A stretch of 26,979 bases of DNA from Eimeria necatrix. Lineage: Eukaryota > Apicomplexa > Conoidasida > Eucoccidiorida > Eimeriidae. The stretch spans positions 2,853 through 29,831 of the forward strand of contig NW_013655337.1 of NCBI RefSeq assembly GCF_000499385.1, given 5' to 3'. Below the pieces are notes generated by a model, which saw nothing but the letters and a program-made list of their open reading frames with translations, was not told the origin of the DNA and did no database searches. Shown here piece after piece: positions 1-8,280 of this stretch. How positions within the stretch are numbered: the first letter of the stretch is position 1; each line of letters opens with the position of its first letter. A program made the position numbers and the translations under genes.

Positions 1-850
1 GTGGAGAAAAAGGAAACACAAGAAACTAAAAAGAGATACAAGAATATTAAAAATAAAAATGAAAATGAAAAATGAAAAATGACAAAAGAAATTAAAAAAA
101 AGAAAACGGAGACAAAAGGGAGACAAAAAGAGACAAAAAACAAAAAGAAAAAACGAAATTAAAAAAAGAAAAAAGAAATTAAAAAAAGAAAAAAGAAATT
201 AAAAAAAGAAGAAATTAAAAAAAGAAAAAAATTAAAAAAGGAAAATTGAAGAATTGGAAAAGGGAAAAGAGAGGAACCAAAAAAAGAGGAAAAAGAGGGA
301 ATAAAAAAAGTAAAAAAGAAAAAAAAGAGAAAAAAGAAAATTGAAAAAAAGAAAAAAAGAAAACTGAAAAATATAAAAAAGGAAACCAAAAAGAGGCACA
401 AAAAGGAGACTAAAAAGAGCCCAAAGGAGGCAAAAAAGAGCCAAAAAAGAGAAAAAAAGAAAAAAACGGAAAAAAGGTCAAAACGGAAAAAGAGAGACAA
501 AAGAAAATTAAAAAAAATCCAAAAAAAACTAAAAAAAGATAATCGAAGAGCCGCAAAAAAAACGAAAAGCAAAAAGGAGACAAACGGAGACAAAGAAAAA
601 CCAAAAAGGAAAAAAAAGGAGAAAAAACGCGAAAAAAAGAGAAAAAAGGAGGCAAAAGTTCAAAATGGAAAAAGAGAAAAAAACACATTTTAAAGCAGAC
701 AAAAAGAAGAAGAAAAGCGGAAAAAGGATCAAAATAAAGATGAAATGAAAAGGAATTAAAACGGAGACAAAAGGAGACAAAAGGGGACAAAAAGGGAGAA
801 AAAAAGATGCAAAAAAGCAGAAAAAGAGACCAGGAAAAAGAGACCCGGAA
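1..850 (-). other. pyrimidine-rich intron of the U2AF65-like gene (purine-rich on +)
   Basis: Almost pure A/G on the plus strand with repeated AAAAAGGAGACAAAAAGAGAC-type words, so T/C-rich in the sense of the minus-strand gene. No exon is visible. The same composition fills minus-strand introns at 14811-15100, 16195-17420 and 18680-19010. Confidence 0.6.
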
Positions 851-1443
851 ACGTCTTTGAAGAGAAGTTCTTTGGAGTAAAATCGAGGAAGAAAAGGAGA
901 GAAAAACGCGTTTTTAAGCGGAAAAAAAGCGGAAAAAGAACTAAAATAAAGGAGAAATGAAAAGGAAATAAAAGGGAGAATAAATGAGAAGAAAAAGGAG
1001 GAAAAAAGATGCAAAAAAAGCAGAAAAAGAGACCCGGAAACGTCTTTGAAGAGAAGTTCTTTGGAACAAAATCGAGGGACAAAAAGGGGAAAAAGCGCGT
1101 TTTTGAGCGGAAAAAAAGCGGAAAAAGGATAAAAATAAAGCGGAAATGAAAAGAAAACAAAAAGGAGAATAAAGGAGAAGAAAAAGGAGAAAAAAAGACG
1201 CAAAAAAGCAGAAAAAGAGACCCGGAAACGTCTTTGAAGAGAAGTTCTTTGGAGTAAAATCGAGGAAGAAAAGGAGAGAAAAGCGCGTTTTTGAGCGGAA
1301 AAAAAGCGGAAAAAGGATAAAAATAAAGCGGAAATGAAAAGGAAATAAAAGGGAGAATAAAAAAGAAGAAAAAGGAGAAAAAAAGAGTCAAAAAAAGCGG
1401 AAAAAGAGACCCGGAAACGTCTTTGAAGAGAAGTTCTTTGGAG
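795..1443 (-). repeat. tandem array of about 189 bp units copying the end of the RRM1 exon
   Basis: The marker ACGTCTTTGAAGAGAAGTTC starts at 851, 1040, 1228 and 1417 (spacing 189, 188, 189). On the minus strand each unit holds the same stretch as the RRM1 exon end (SKELLFKDVSG) followed by T-rich intron sequence. The copy at 1417 is fused to the exon; the other three lie downstream. Confidence 0.9.
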
Positions 1444-1559
1444 TCCCTGCGCCACTCGGAGGGCCGATTGAGGCGGAGGTGGTGGCCCTTCCAGACGATG
1501 GGGTGTATGGACAGCAGCTGCTGCGCCGCCTGCGCCGTTTTGAGTTCGACGAAGCCGTA

Positions 1560-1606
<47 letters not shown>

Positions 1607-3030
1607 GGTCTTTGCTGAACCACACGTGCAGCACGGGACTCCGCATGCAACTTTGGGGCTGCCGCAAACGCATGCATTCCGTCAAGTGCTTTTTCAAACC
1701 CTCTTCCGTCGCCTCCGCCAGCAGCGGCAAATTCCCTGCGCAAAACCCTAAACCCTAAACCCTAAACCCTAAACCCTAAACCCTAAACCCTAAACCTTAA
1801 ACCCTAAACCCTGCACAGCAACCCAAACCCTCAAGCCTAAACCCTACTTCGTAGGCACCATGTCCCGAAGCGCCCAAGCCCTAGACCGCAAACCCTAAAC
1901 CCCAAACCCCAAACCCTAAACCCTAAACCCTAAACCCTAAACCTTAAACCCTGCACAGCAAACCCAAACCCTCAAGCCTAAACACTATTTCGTAGGCACC
2001 ATGCCCGAAGCGCGGACCCAAATTCCAGGCCCTAAACCGCAAAGCCTAAACCCCAAACCCTAAACCCTAAACCCTAAACCCTAAACCCCAAACCCTAAAC
2101 CCTAAACGCTAAGCCTTAAGCCCCAAACCCTAAACCCTAAACCCTAAACCCTAAATGCTAAACCCTAAGCCCCAAACCCTAAACCGCAAGCCCTAAACCC
2201 TAAACCGCAAACCCTAAACCCCAAACCCTAAACCCTAAACCCTAAACCCTCACCGATGTGGAGCCTCCGGTCTCTGCGGGTTTCGTTCAAAGTCCTTTCA
2301 TTTGTTTCTTCTTCTTCATTTCTTTTCACCCATTGAAATCCATCCCACAAAACTTGGCCGCCGCCCCCCGGCCTGCAGTGCCGCTGAATCGTTTCGTACT
2401 GCGCCGCAAACCCTAAACCCTAAACCCTAAACCCTAAACCCTAAACCCTAAACCCTAAACCCTAGATTCTGAGGGCCGAAGCGGTGCTTCGAAAGGGTGC
2501 AGCACAAACGCATTACCTTAGACCCTAAACCGTGAGATGCTGCTTCAAACACTGCAGCCCAAATCCCAAACCCTAAACCCTAAACCCTAAACCCTAAACC
2601 CTAACCCGTTGTTTCGAAACCGTGCTGCCCAACGCCAAACCCTAAACCCTAGACCCTGAACCCTGAACCTTAGCTGCAACAGCAGCAGCTGCAGCAAACC
2701 AACAGCAGCAGCAGCAAAACAGCAGCAGCAGCAAAACAGCAGCAGCAGCAGCAAAACAGCAGCAGCAGCAAAACAGCAGCAGCAGCAGCAGCAGCAGCAA
2801 AACAGCAGCAGCAGCAGCAGCAGCAGCAGGAGCTAACCTGCCTGCGTCTCCTGCGTCTCTCTTTGCTGCGGGAACGCCGCAGCTCTTCTTCTGAGTTGCT
2901 GCAGCTGCCAAAAGGAGACACAGAAATAAAAGGAGACACTTTTCTCCTGGGGGGCCCCCCGGGGCCCCACACTTGCTGCTGCCGCGGCCGGCCCCGCAGC
3001 CCCCGCACCCCGTGCGAAGCAAACGGCGAG

Positions 3031-3104
<74 letters not shown>

Positions 3105-3205
3105 ACTGGTGTTTTGAGTGAGGTTTTGTCTTCTTCTGTGCTTTCTGTCTCCTCCCGTCTCCTCCCCGGAGTCCCTCAGTCTCCTCCTGAGCCCGCGGCT
3201 GCTGC

Positions 3206-3241
<36 letters not shown>

Positions 3242-3368
3242 GCCTCGCAGCACGAGAAGTTTGCTGCCTGCGCCATCTGCTGTTTTCTTTCGAATAATCT
3301 TTTTCTCTTTGTGTCTCCTTTCGTCTCCTTTCTCTGTCTCCTTCTGCTGCCTTTGCGTTGTTCCTACA

Positions 3369-3415
<47 letters not shown>

Positions 3416-3498
3416 AGGGCCGGGGGCTGGAGCAAAAGCTCCGCCGCTCGGAGCCGCTGCTGCTGCGGCGATCTCCTCTCCTGCGGGGCCCGGGGCCC

Positions 3499-3533
<35 letters not shown>

Positions 3534-4160
3534 AGCTGCTGCAGCGGCGGCGCTGCTGCCTTGCCACCCTCTGTCTTGCTGCTGCCGATCCCGCAGCAGC
3601 AACTCAGAAGAAGACTCGCACATGGGGGCCCCCCAGGGGGGCCCCCAAGGGGGCCCCCAGGAGGCCCCCTCTCCAGGGGGGCCCCCAGGGGCCCCCCTGC
3701 CACCTTGACTCCCTGGGGGCCCCCTATCATTCCCTCTAGTTGCTCTCCAGTGAACACTCTCAGCCGCTTCCTTGGGGGCCCCCCCAGGGGGCCCCCCTGG
3801 GGGCCCCCCTGGGGGCCCCCCAGGGGGGCCCCCAGGGGGCCCCCCAGATGCACTTTCGTGGGCCCTTTCAGAACTGTCCCTGGAATTGGGTCTGAAGGCA
3901 TTTCTGCGGAGATCTTCAGGGTTTCTTCGGGGCCTCGGGGCCTCTTCAGGGGCCCCCCTGGGGGCCCCCGAGGGGGGCCCCCCGGGGGGGCCCCCTGGGG
4001 GGCCCCCCCGGGCCACTGAAGAGGGCCTCCAGCCCCTAGGGGCCCCCACAGGGGCCCCCGGAGAACCCCGGGGGCCCCTGGAGCCCCTGCGAGGGCCCGG
4101 AGACACATGGCGCCCCCTGAGGGGTATTGTATCACTGTACATTTTGCCTGTGGGTTGCAT
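1419..4160 (-). CDS. U2AF2-like: U2AF65-like splicing factor (U2AF large subunit), 5' part, three exons
   Basis: Large subunit of the nuclear U2 snRNP auxiliary factor, which binds the 3' splice-site pyrimidine tract. Exon 1 (4160-2838, 441 codons) is Arg/Ser-rich (ERRRKETQREKDYSKENSR, RSRSKERRRRRR) with Ala, Ser and Gln runs and GGP repeats, like an over-expanded U2AF RS domain. It ends phase 0 at CAG|GTTAGC. Exon 2 (2398-2254) encodes YETIQRH, VLWDGFQWVKR and TRRDRRLHI, and ends phase 1 at TCG|GTGAGG. Exon 3 (1735-1419) starts after GCGCAG. The exon 2/3 join reads RRLHIGNLP, matching the RRLYVGNIP start (RNP2) of U2AF65 RRM1; the CMRL helix end, SYGFVEL (RNP1) and KGHHLRLNRPSEW follow. A run of about 15 Ser sits between strands beta2 and beta3. 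All three phases agree. RRM2 and the UHM domain must lie beyond the left edge. The start ATG at 4160 is the first in frame; an upstream non-coding exon is possible. The exon 3 donor (GAC|GTTTCC) is weak, so that end is uncertain. Confidence 0.85.
1556..1607 (-). repeat. CAG run encoding poly-Ser inside RRM1
   Basis: An uninterrupted CTG/CAG tract read as AGC (Ser) on the minus strand, between the beta2 strand (VLHVWFSKDR) and RNP1 (YGFVEL) of the U2AF-like RRM. Confidence 0.85.
1741..2253 (-). repeat. telomere-like CCCTAAA arrays filling U2AF intron 2
   Basis: Plus-strand CCCTAAA arrays (sense TTTAGGG) broken by short unique segments and degenerate units such as CCCCAAA and CCTTAAA. A roughly 120-bp block with GCACAGCAA..CCCAAACCCTCAAGCCTA..TTCGTAGGCACCATG occurs twice (about 1813 and 1952). 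The array runs directly up to the RRM1 exon acceptor. Confidence 0.9.
2404..2668 (-). repeat. telomere-like arrays in U2AF intron 1
   Basis: CCCTAAA arrays (sense TTTAGGG) at about 2404-2465 and 2566-2660, separated by unique sequence, between the linker exon and the RS-domain exon. Confidence 0.85.
2690..2830. repeat. interrupted CAG array in U2AF intron 1
   Basis: CAG runs broken at intervals by CAAAA, directly downstream (minus sense) of the CAG|GTTAGC donor of the RS-domain exon. It is therefore intronic rather than coding. Confidence 0.75.
3031..3545 (-). repeat. CAG/CTG runs in the RS-domain exon (poly-Gln, Ser, Ala)
   Basis: Four long CTG tracts (about 3031-3104, 3196-3242, 3368-3415, 3500-3545) read in different frames of the minus-strand exon. 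They give about 24 Gln, then Ser, Ser and Ala runs that interrupt the RS-rich sequence. Confidence 0.8.
3622..4100. repeat. GGGGGCCCCC palindrome-rich tract, coding GPP/GGP on minus
   Basis: Dense GGGGCCCC and GGGGGCCCCC palindromes inside the first exon of the U2AF-like gene, read as GGPPGGPP and GAP-type repeats. They also give long open frames on the plus strand, which are shadows. Confidence 0.8.
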
Positions 4161-4169
4161 TGGTGGGTG

Positions 4170-4212
4170 TAAACCCTAAACCCTAAACCCTAAACCCTAA
4201 ACCCTAAACCCT
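4170..4212. repeat. short CCCTAAA array upstream of the U2AF start
   Basis: Six telomere-like units just upstream of the ATG of the minus-strand gene; the sense strand reads TTTAGGG. Confidence 0.9.
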
Positions 4213-4414
4213 GGAGCTGGCTTTTTTTCCCGTTTTTTCGCGCGTCTGCGTCGCTTGCAGCCCCCAGACAAGAAAGAAGCAAATGGAAACGAAATTAAAC
4301 AAAAAGAGCCGCCAAAAAGGCTTTTTAAGAGTCAAAAAAAGGCCAAAAGAGGCAAAAGACACAAAAGTGGCGGCGAGGGAAGGCCTGGTGAAGAAGTGAC
4401 CCTCACTGACACGG

Positions 4415-4426
4415 GTGTACGTACAC
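4415..4426. other. perfect palindrome GTGTACGTACAC
   Basis: A perfect 12-bp palindrome, one member of the dispersed GTGTACGTACACC family of this window. It lies 5 nt inside a candidate minus-strand intron start. Confidence 0.6.
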
Positions 4427-4431
4427 TTGAC

Positions 4432-4510
4432 CTGCGCGCGCAACTCAGGCCGCAAACGGCGTCAAAATGCGTCAAATCTCCTCAAAAAGAAAACCATTTT
4501 AGTCACAATT
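4432..4510 (-). other. possible 5' leader exon of the U2AF65-like gene
   Basis: On the minus strand, GCGCGCAG|GTCAAG at 4432/4431 looks like a 5' splice site, with GTGTACGTACAC starting 5 nt downstream. The following 170 bases are T-rich on this strand, like other introns of this window. The U2AF start exon begins just after telomere-like repeats and a CCCACAG acceptor near 4148. A spliced leader exon is an inference, and its 5' end is not defined. Confidence 0.3.
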
Positions 4511-4890
4511 GTTTTTAATTGCTTTTCTTTGATTATTTTGCGCAAAAAACCGGCGAAATAGCCCATCGGGGGGCCCCACACCGCGGGGGGGAGCGCAGGG
4601 TCACCTGGGGCCCCCGGGGCCCCCACCGGGCCCCCACCCCCAAAAGAGGCTTATTTCGGCGCTTTCTTCTTCAAATAAAAAACTATTTGATTTACTTTTA
4701 ATTTAATTTGCATTTAAAGTTTTAATTAATTCCAAAAAGACGAAAAAACGGCTCCGGTGACCCGCGGGCTCAGTCACCCGCCCGAGCAGTCCAGTGTGTG
4801 GAGAGCCCGCGGGCACCTCGAGCCCCCACAGCCCCTTAAAACGGCGAATTTATTTTATTTTATTTTTAAATTAAATTAAATTAAATTAAA

Positions 4891-5024
4891 TTAAAATAAA
4901 ATAAACCAAATTGAAAAAAAAAATCCCATTTTCCGTTTAACCGAGAGCTGGCGAAACTCCGCAAAAGCCCCAGTGACAGAAGACCACCTCATTTCCACTT
5001 GCATGCGCATGCACTCAGGGCAGT
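4891..5024 (-). CDS. possible terminal exon of an unrecognised minus-strand gene
   Basis: Minus strand: TTTTGTTTTTAG|ACTGCC resembles a 3' splice site, followed by an open frame CPECMRMQVEMRW, SSVTGAFAEFRQLSVKRK and a stop at 4891. Composition is protein-like, but the last dozen residues are Phe/Ile-rich and no upstream partner exon was found. No family is recognised, and a chance frame cannot be excluded. Confidence 0.3.
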
Positions 5025-5069
5025 CTAAAAACAAAACTTGCATTTGCTGTACCCTAAACGCAAAGGCAG

Positions 5070-5840
5070 GCCGGAGGGGCCCCCCAGGGGCCCCTAGGGG
5101 CCCCACGGGCCCCCAAGGATCCCTAGGGTCCTTCAAGGGCCCCCAGGGGCCCCCTGGGGGTATCAAAGACATTCAGGGGCCCCCAGGGGCCCCCCAAACG
5201 CTGCAGTGGGGGCCCTTGACTAATTTGGGTTCAGTTGGGACCCTTTGGGGTACCCAAGACAGGTCTGGGGGCCCTGGGCAGACCTGGGGGCCCCTGGGTA
5301 CCTGGGGGGCCCCCTAGGGAGGTCTAGGGGGCCCTGTGGAGGTCTGGGGGGTGTTACAATTGGTGAAACAGCAGCAGCAGCAGCAGCAGCAGCAAGAGAA
5401 GCAGCAGCAGCAGCAGCAGCGTCTGCTGATCCCTTGCGCAGCAGCAAAACAGATACTTTGTTGCAGCCTCAAGGGGCCCCCCCAGCCCTTTGCGCCCCTC
5501 AGGGGCCCCTCTGGGGCCCCTCAGGGGCCCCTCTGGGGCCCCTCTGGGGCCCCTCAGGGGCCCCTCTGGGGCCCCTCTGGGACCCCTCTGGGGCCCCTCT
5601 GGGGCCCCTCTGGGGCCCCTCTGGGACCCCTCTGGGGCCCCTCTGGGGCCCCTCGGGGGATTCTTTAGGGCCCCTTTGGGAATTCTTTGGGGCCCGTCCA
5701 GGGCCCCCTTGGGGGCCCTCTGAAGGGGCCCCCTTTGTACCCTTTTCAGGGGCCCCACTGGAGGCAGAAGGGCACTGGAAAAGGCTGCAGAGTGTACATG
5801 GGGGCCCCTGGGGCCCCCCTGCCCTATTAAGGGGCCCCCG
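5070..5840. repeat. GGGGCCCC array with a 12-15 bp CCCCTCTGGGGC minisatellite
   Basis: GGGGCCCC palindromes throughout. From about 5470 to 5660 there is a regular GGGGCCCCTCTG unit alternating with GGGGCCCCTCAG. A CAG run lies at 5370-5421. Both strands are open over most of it, so the long Gly/Pro/Ala/Leu frames are not accepted as genes. Confidence 0.8.
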
Positions 5841-5934
5841 TTTTCTTTTGCTGCTGCTAGCTGCTGCTGCTGCAGTTGCTGCAGCAACTGCAGCAGCAGC
5901 AGCTAGGATAGGGACCCCACACTGTGATTCTAAA

Positions 5935-5966
<32 letters not shown>

Positions 5967-5984
5967 TGTGCAGCTAGCTGTAGC

Positions 5985-6345
5985 CAGTGTCAGCGAGATG
6001 CAGCTAGCTAGCTGCTGCTAGCTGCAGCTAGCTAGGAGCGACTGCAGCAGCTAGCTGCAGTGCAGCAGCTAGCTGCTTCAGTTCTCAGCTAGTTGAGGCT
6101 GAGTTCAGCTGGGTGCAGCCTGTTGCACCTGTCTGCAGCTAGCTGCAGCAGCTGCAGCCGCTAGCTGCAGCGGCTAGCTGCAGCAGCTAGCTGCAGCGGC
6201 TAGCTGCAGCAGCTAGCTGCAGTGGCTAGCTACAGCAGCTAGCTGCAGCGGCTAGCTGCAGCGGCTAGCTGCAGTGGCTAGCTGCAGCAGCTAGCTGCAG
6301 TGGCTAGCTGCAGCAGCTAGCTGTAGCAAGCTGGCCCCGGTGCCC
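5985..6345. repeat. CTAGCTGCAG satellite
   Basis: Tandem units of about 13-15 bp, CTAGCTGCAGCAG / CTAGCTGCAGCGG / CTAGCTGCAGTGG, each containing the palindromes AGCTAGCT or CTGCAG. No coding frame is supported. Confidence 0.9.
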
Positions 6346-7000
6346 GTGGCTAGCAGCGGCGAGCTGGCTCGGGGCCTTGGGCATGGAGGGGGAGGTGAAT
6401 TAAAGCAAAATGGAATTAAATAGAGCAATTAGTTGGCGAAGGAGTTACAGAATTATTTTATTTTTTAATTAAATAAATAAAATTAATTAATTAATTAATT
6501 AATTAATTAATAAAGCAGCTTTAAGGCCGTTTGGCGCTCCAGTGCAAAGGCCTGCTGGGGCGCTGGCTCCGCTGGGGTGAGCGGCTGCGGCGGCTTTTTG
6601 GGAATTTGCGGGTTTTGAGTTTAAATGGATTAAATGATTAAAAACTGAACTGAAAATGAATTAAATATTTGAAAAACAATCAAAACGATGCATTAAAAGG
6701 GTCAAGTCTTCGGCGAAAAGCCGCAGCACTGGGACCGCGAGTGCTCGGGTGCATGCCATCGGGCGGCAATCCTCGACTGCCTTTCCTTTTTTTTGGATTC
6801 TTTAAGCATTTGTGCTTTCATTTTGTCAAAATATATATTTAATTTACCATTTGCCGTTCATAAATTGCCTTTTTCGCGTTTTTGGCGGTCTGGGCTTCGG
6901 GTGTATGTACACCTCGGGTGCCTCGCGGCGCCGCCGCCGGCGACTGCCCCGCACCAACACCCTTTCGCTTAAATTCTTCTTCACTTTAACACTTTCTTTA
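6346..7000. other. AT-rich stretch with ATTA repeat, no firm gene
   Basis: Contains an (ATTA)n run near 6477-6512 and AT-rich DNA. A GTGTATGTACACC motif at 6901, followed by a T-rich tract and a GTGCAG acceptor at 7061-7063, suggests a leader intron 6901-7063 of the plus-strand acetyltransferase gene. No start codon could be fixed. Confidence 0.35.
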
Positions 7001-7075
7001 TTTTTTTAACTCCAATTTGGCCTTTTCTGTTCCTTCCAAACCAAATATCTCCTAAATGTGCAGCTCCAGCAGCGC

Positions 7076-7368
7076 GGGGGCCCCCGGGGCCCCCGCTAGC
7101 CGCTCCCGTGCATGCAGCTCGCCCGCCCGGGGGGCCCCCCGGGGGCTTTGGGGGGCCCCGGGGCCCTCCCGGGTTGTCTCCCGGGTCTTGGGGGCCCTTG
7201 GGGGCCCCCTGTGCCGCTCCTGGGGCCCCGGGTGTTCGCCGCTGCTGCTGCTGCTGCCTTTGCTGCTGCTGCCGCTGCTGCTGGGGGCCCCTGCGGGCGT
7301 GTCCTCCTCTGAGGGGCCCCCCGCAGCAGCTCTGGACACTCTGTGGGGCCCCCCGGGGGGCCCCCCAG
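7076..7368. repeat. GGGGCCCC-rich tract at the start of the acetyltransferase exon
   Basis: GGGGGCCCC palindromes and CTG runs. The plus frame stays open into the GNAT exon, so it may encode a Gly/Pro/Cys-rich N-terminus, or be intron ending at CCCCCCAG|TATGTT (7368/7369). Confidence 0.6.
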
Positions 7369-7528
7369 TATGTTATTGAGGACTGCAGCCCCAGCGACCT
7401 CGAAGACATCCGCCAGCTGCTGCTGCGAACCCCAGAGTACCCTGTTAAGTATGGGCCCTCTACTATGAGGGCTTTTAGCCGTGCGCGGCACTTTTTCGAG
7501 ATGTGCGTGGTGGCGAAGGAGGCCCCTG

Positions 7529-7588
<60 letters not shown>

Positions 7589-8089
7589 GGGGGGTGGTGG
7601 GAGTTGTTGCAGCAGCAGAAATGAAAAGGGGATCTGCTGATGTGCTGATGGTCGCCGTCGACGCGCGCTTCCGAAGGATGGGACTCGGTGCGCCCGCTGT
7701 ACAGACACCCCACGTGCATGCACGCGTGCATGCATGCATGCATGCATGCATGCATGCATGCATGCATGCATGCATGCATGCAGGCGTGCATGCATGCATG
7801 CAGAGTGTCTTTTGTGTTTCTTTTCTGGTGCTTCTGTTTGGGCTGTCTTTTTTCTTTTTCTTGTCTTTTCTTTTTAGTCGTTTTTGTCTCTTCTTTTTAA
7901 TCCTTTTTCCTTTTATTTTAATCTTTTTTGGTTTTTGTTTTATATTTTTGGTTTTTTATTTTTAATTCTTTTGTCTGTTTTTTTTCTCTTTTTTGTCTTC
8001 TTTTTCCTTCTCCAGTGTCTGTACACCTCGGAGAAGTGTCTCCTTGCTTCCGTGTCTTCCTTGGCTGCGTTGCTGCTGCTGCTGCTGCA

Positions 8090-8124
<35 letters not shown>

Positions 8125-8223
8125 AGTTGCTGCAGTTGCTGCTGCTGCTGCTGCTGCTGGCAGCTCATCTGCGCAGCTGAGCGCCTCCGCGGCGTCCGCA
8201 GCTGCCTTCACCGCCGCAGCGCC

Positions 8224-8280
<57 letters not shown>

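Noticed and set aside
529..1400. Long minus-strand frames of Phe, Leu and Ser beyond the RRM
   Set aside because: They are translations of a T-rich intron and of the 189-bp array; residue use is not protein-like.
1741..2640. A true chromosome end, given the TTTAGGG-type arrays
   Set aside because: The arrays are short, broken, occur at many internal sites in both orientations, and lie between exons of one gene.
4261..4414. Plus-strand exon reading KKEANGNEIKQKEPPKR after CGCTTGCAG
   Set aside because: On the minus strand this is a T-rich tract between a candidate donor (CAG|GTCAAG) and the U2AF start exon. Its word use matches other minus-strand introns, and no plus-strand partner exon was found.
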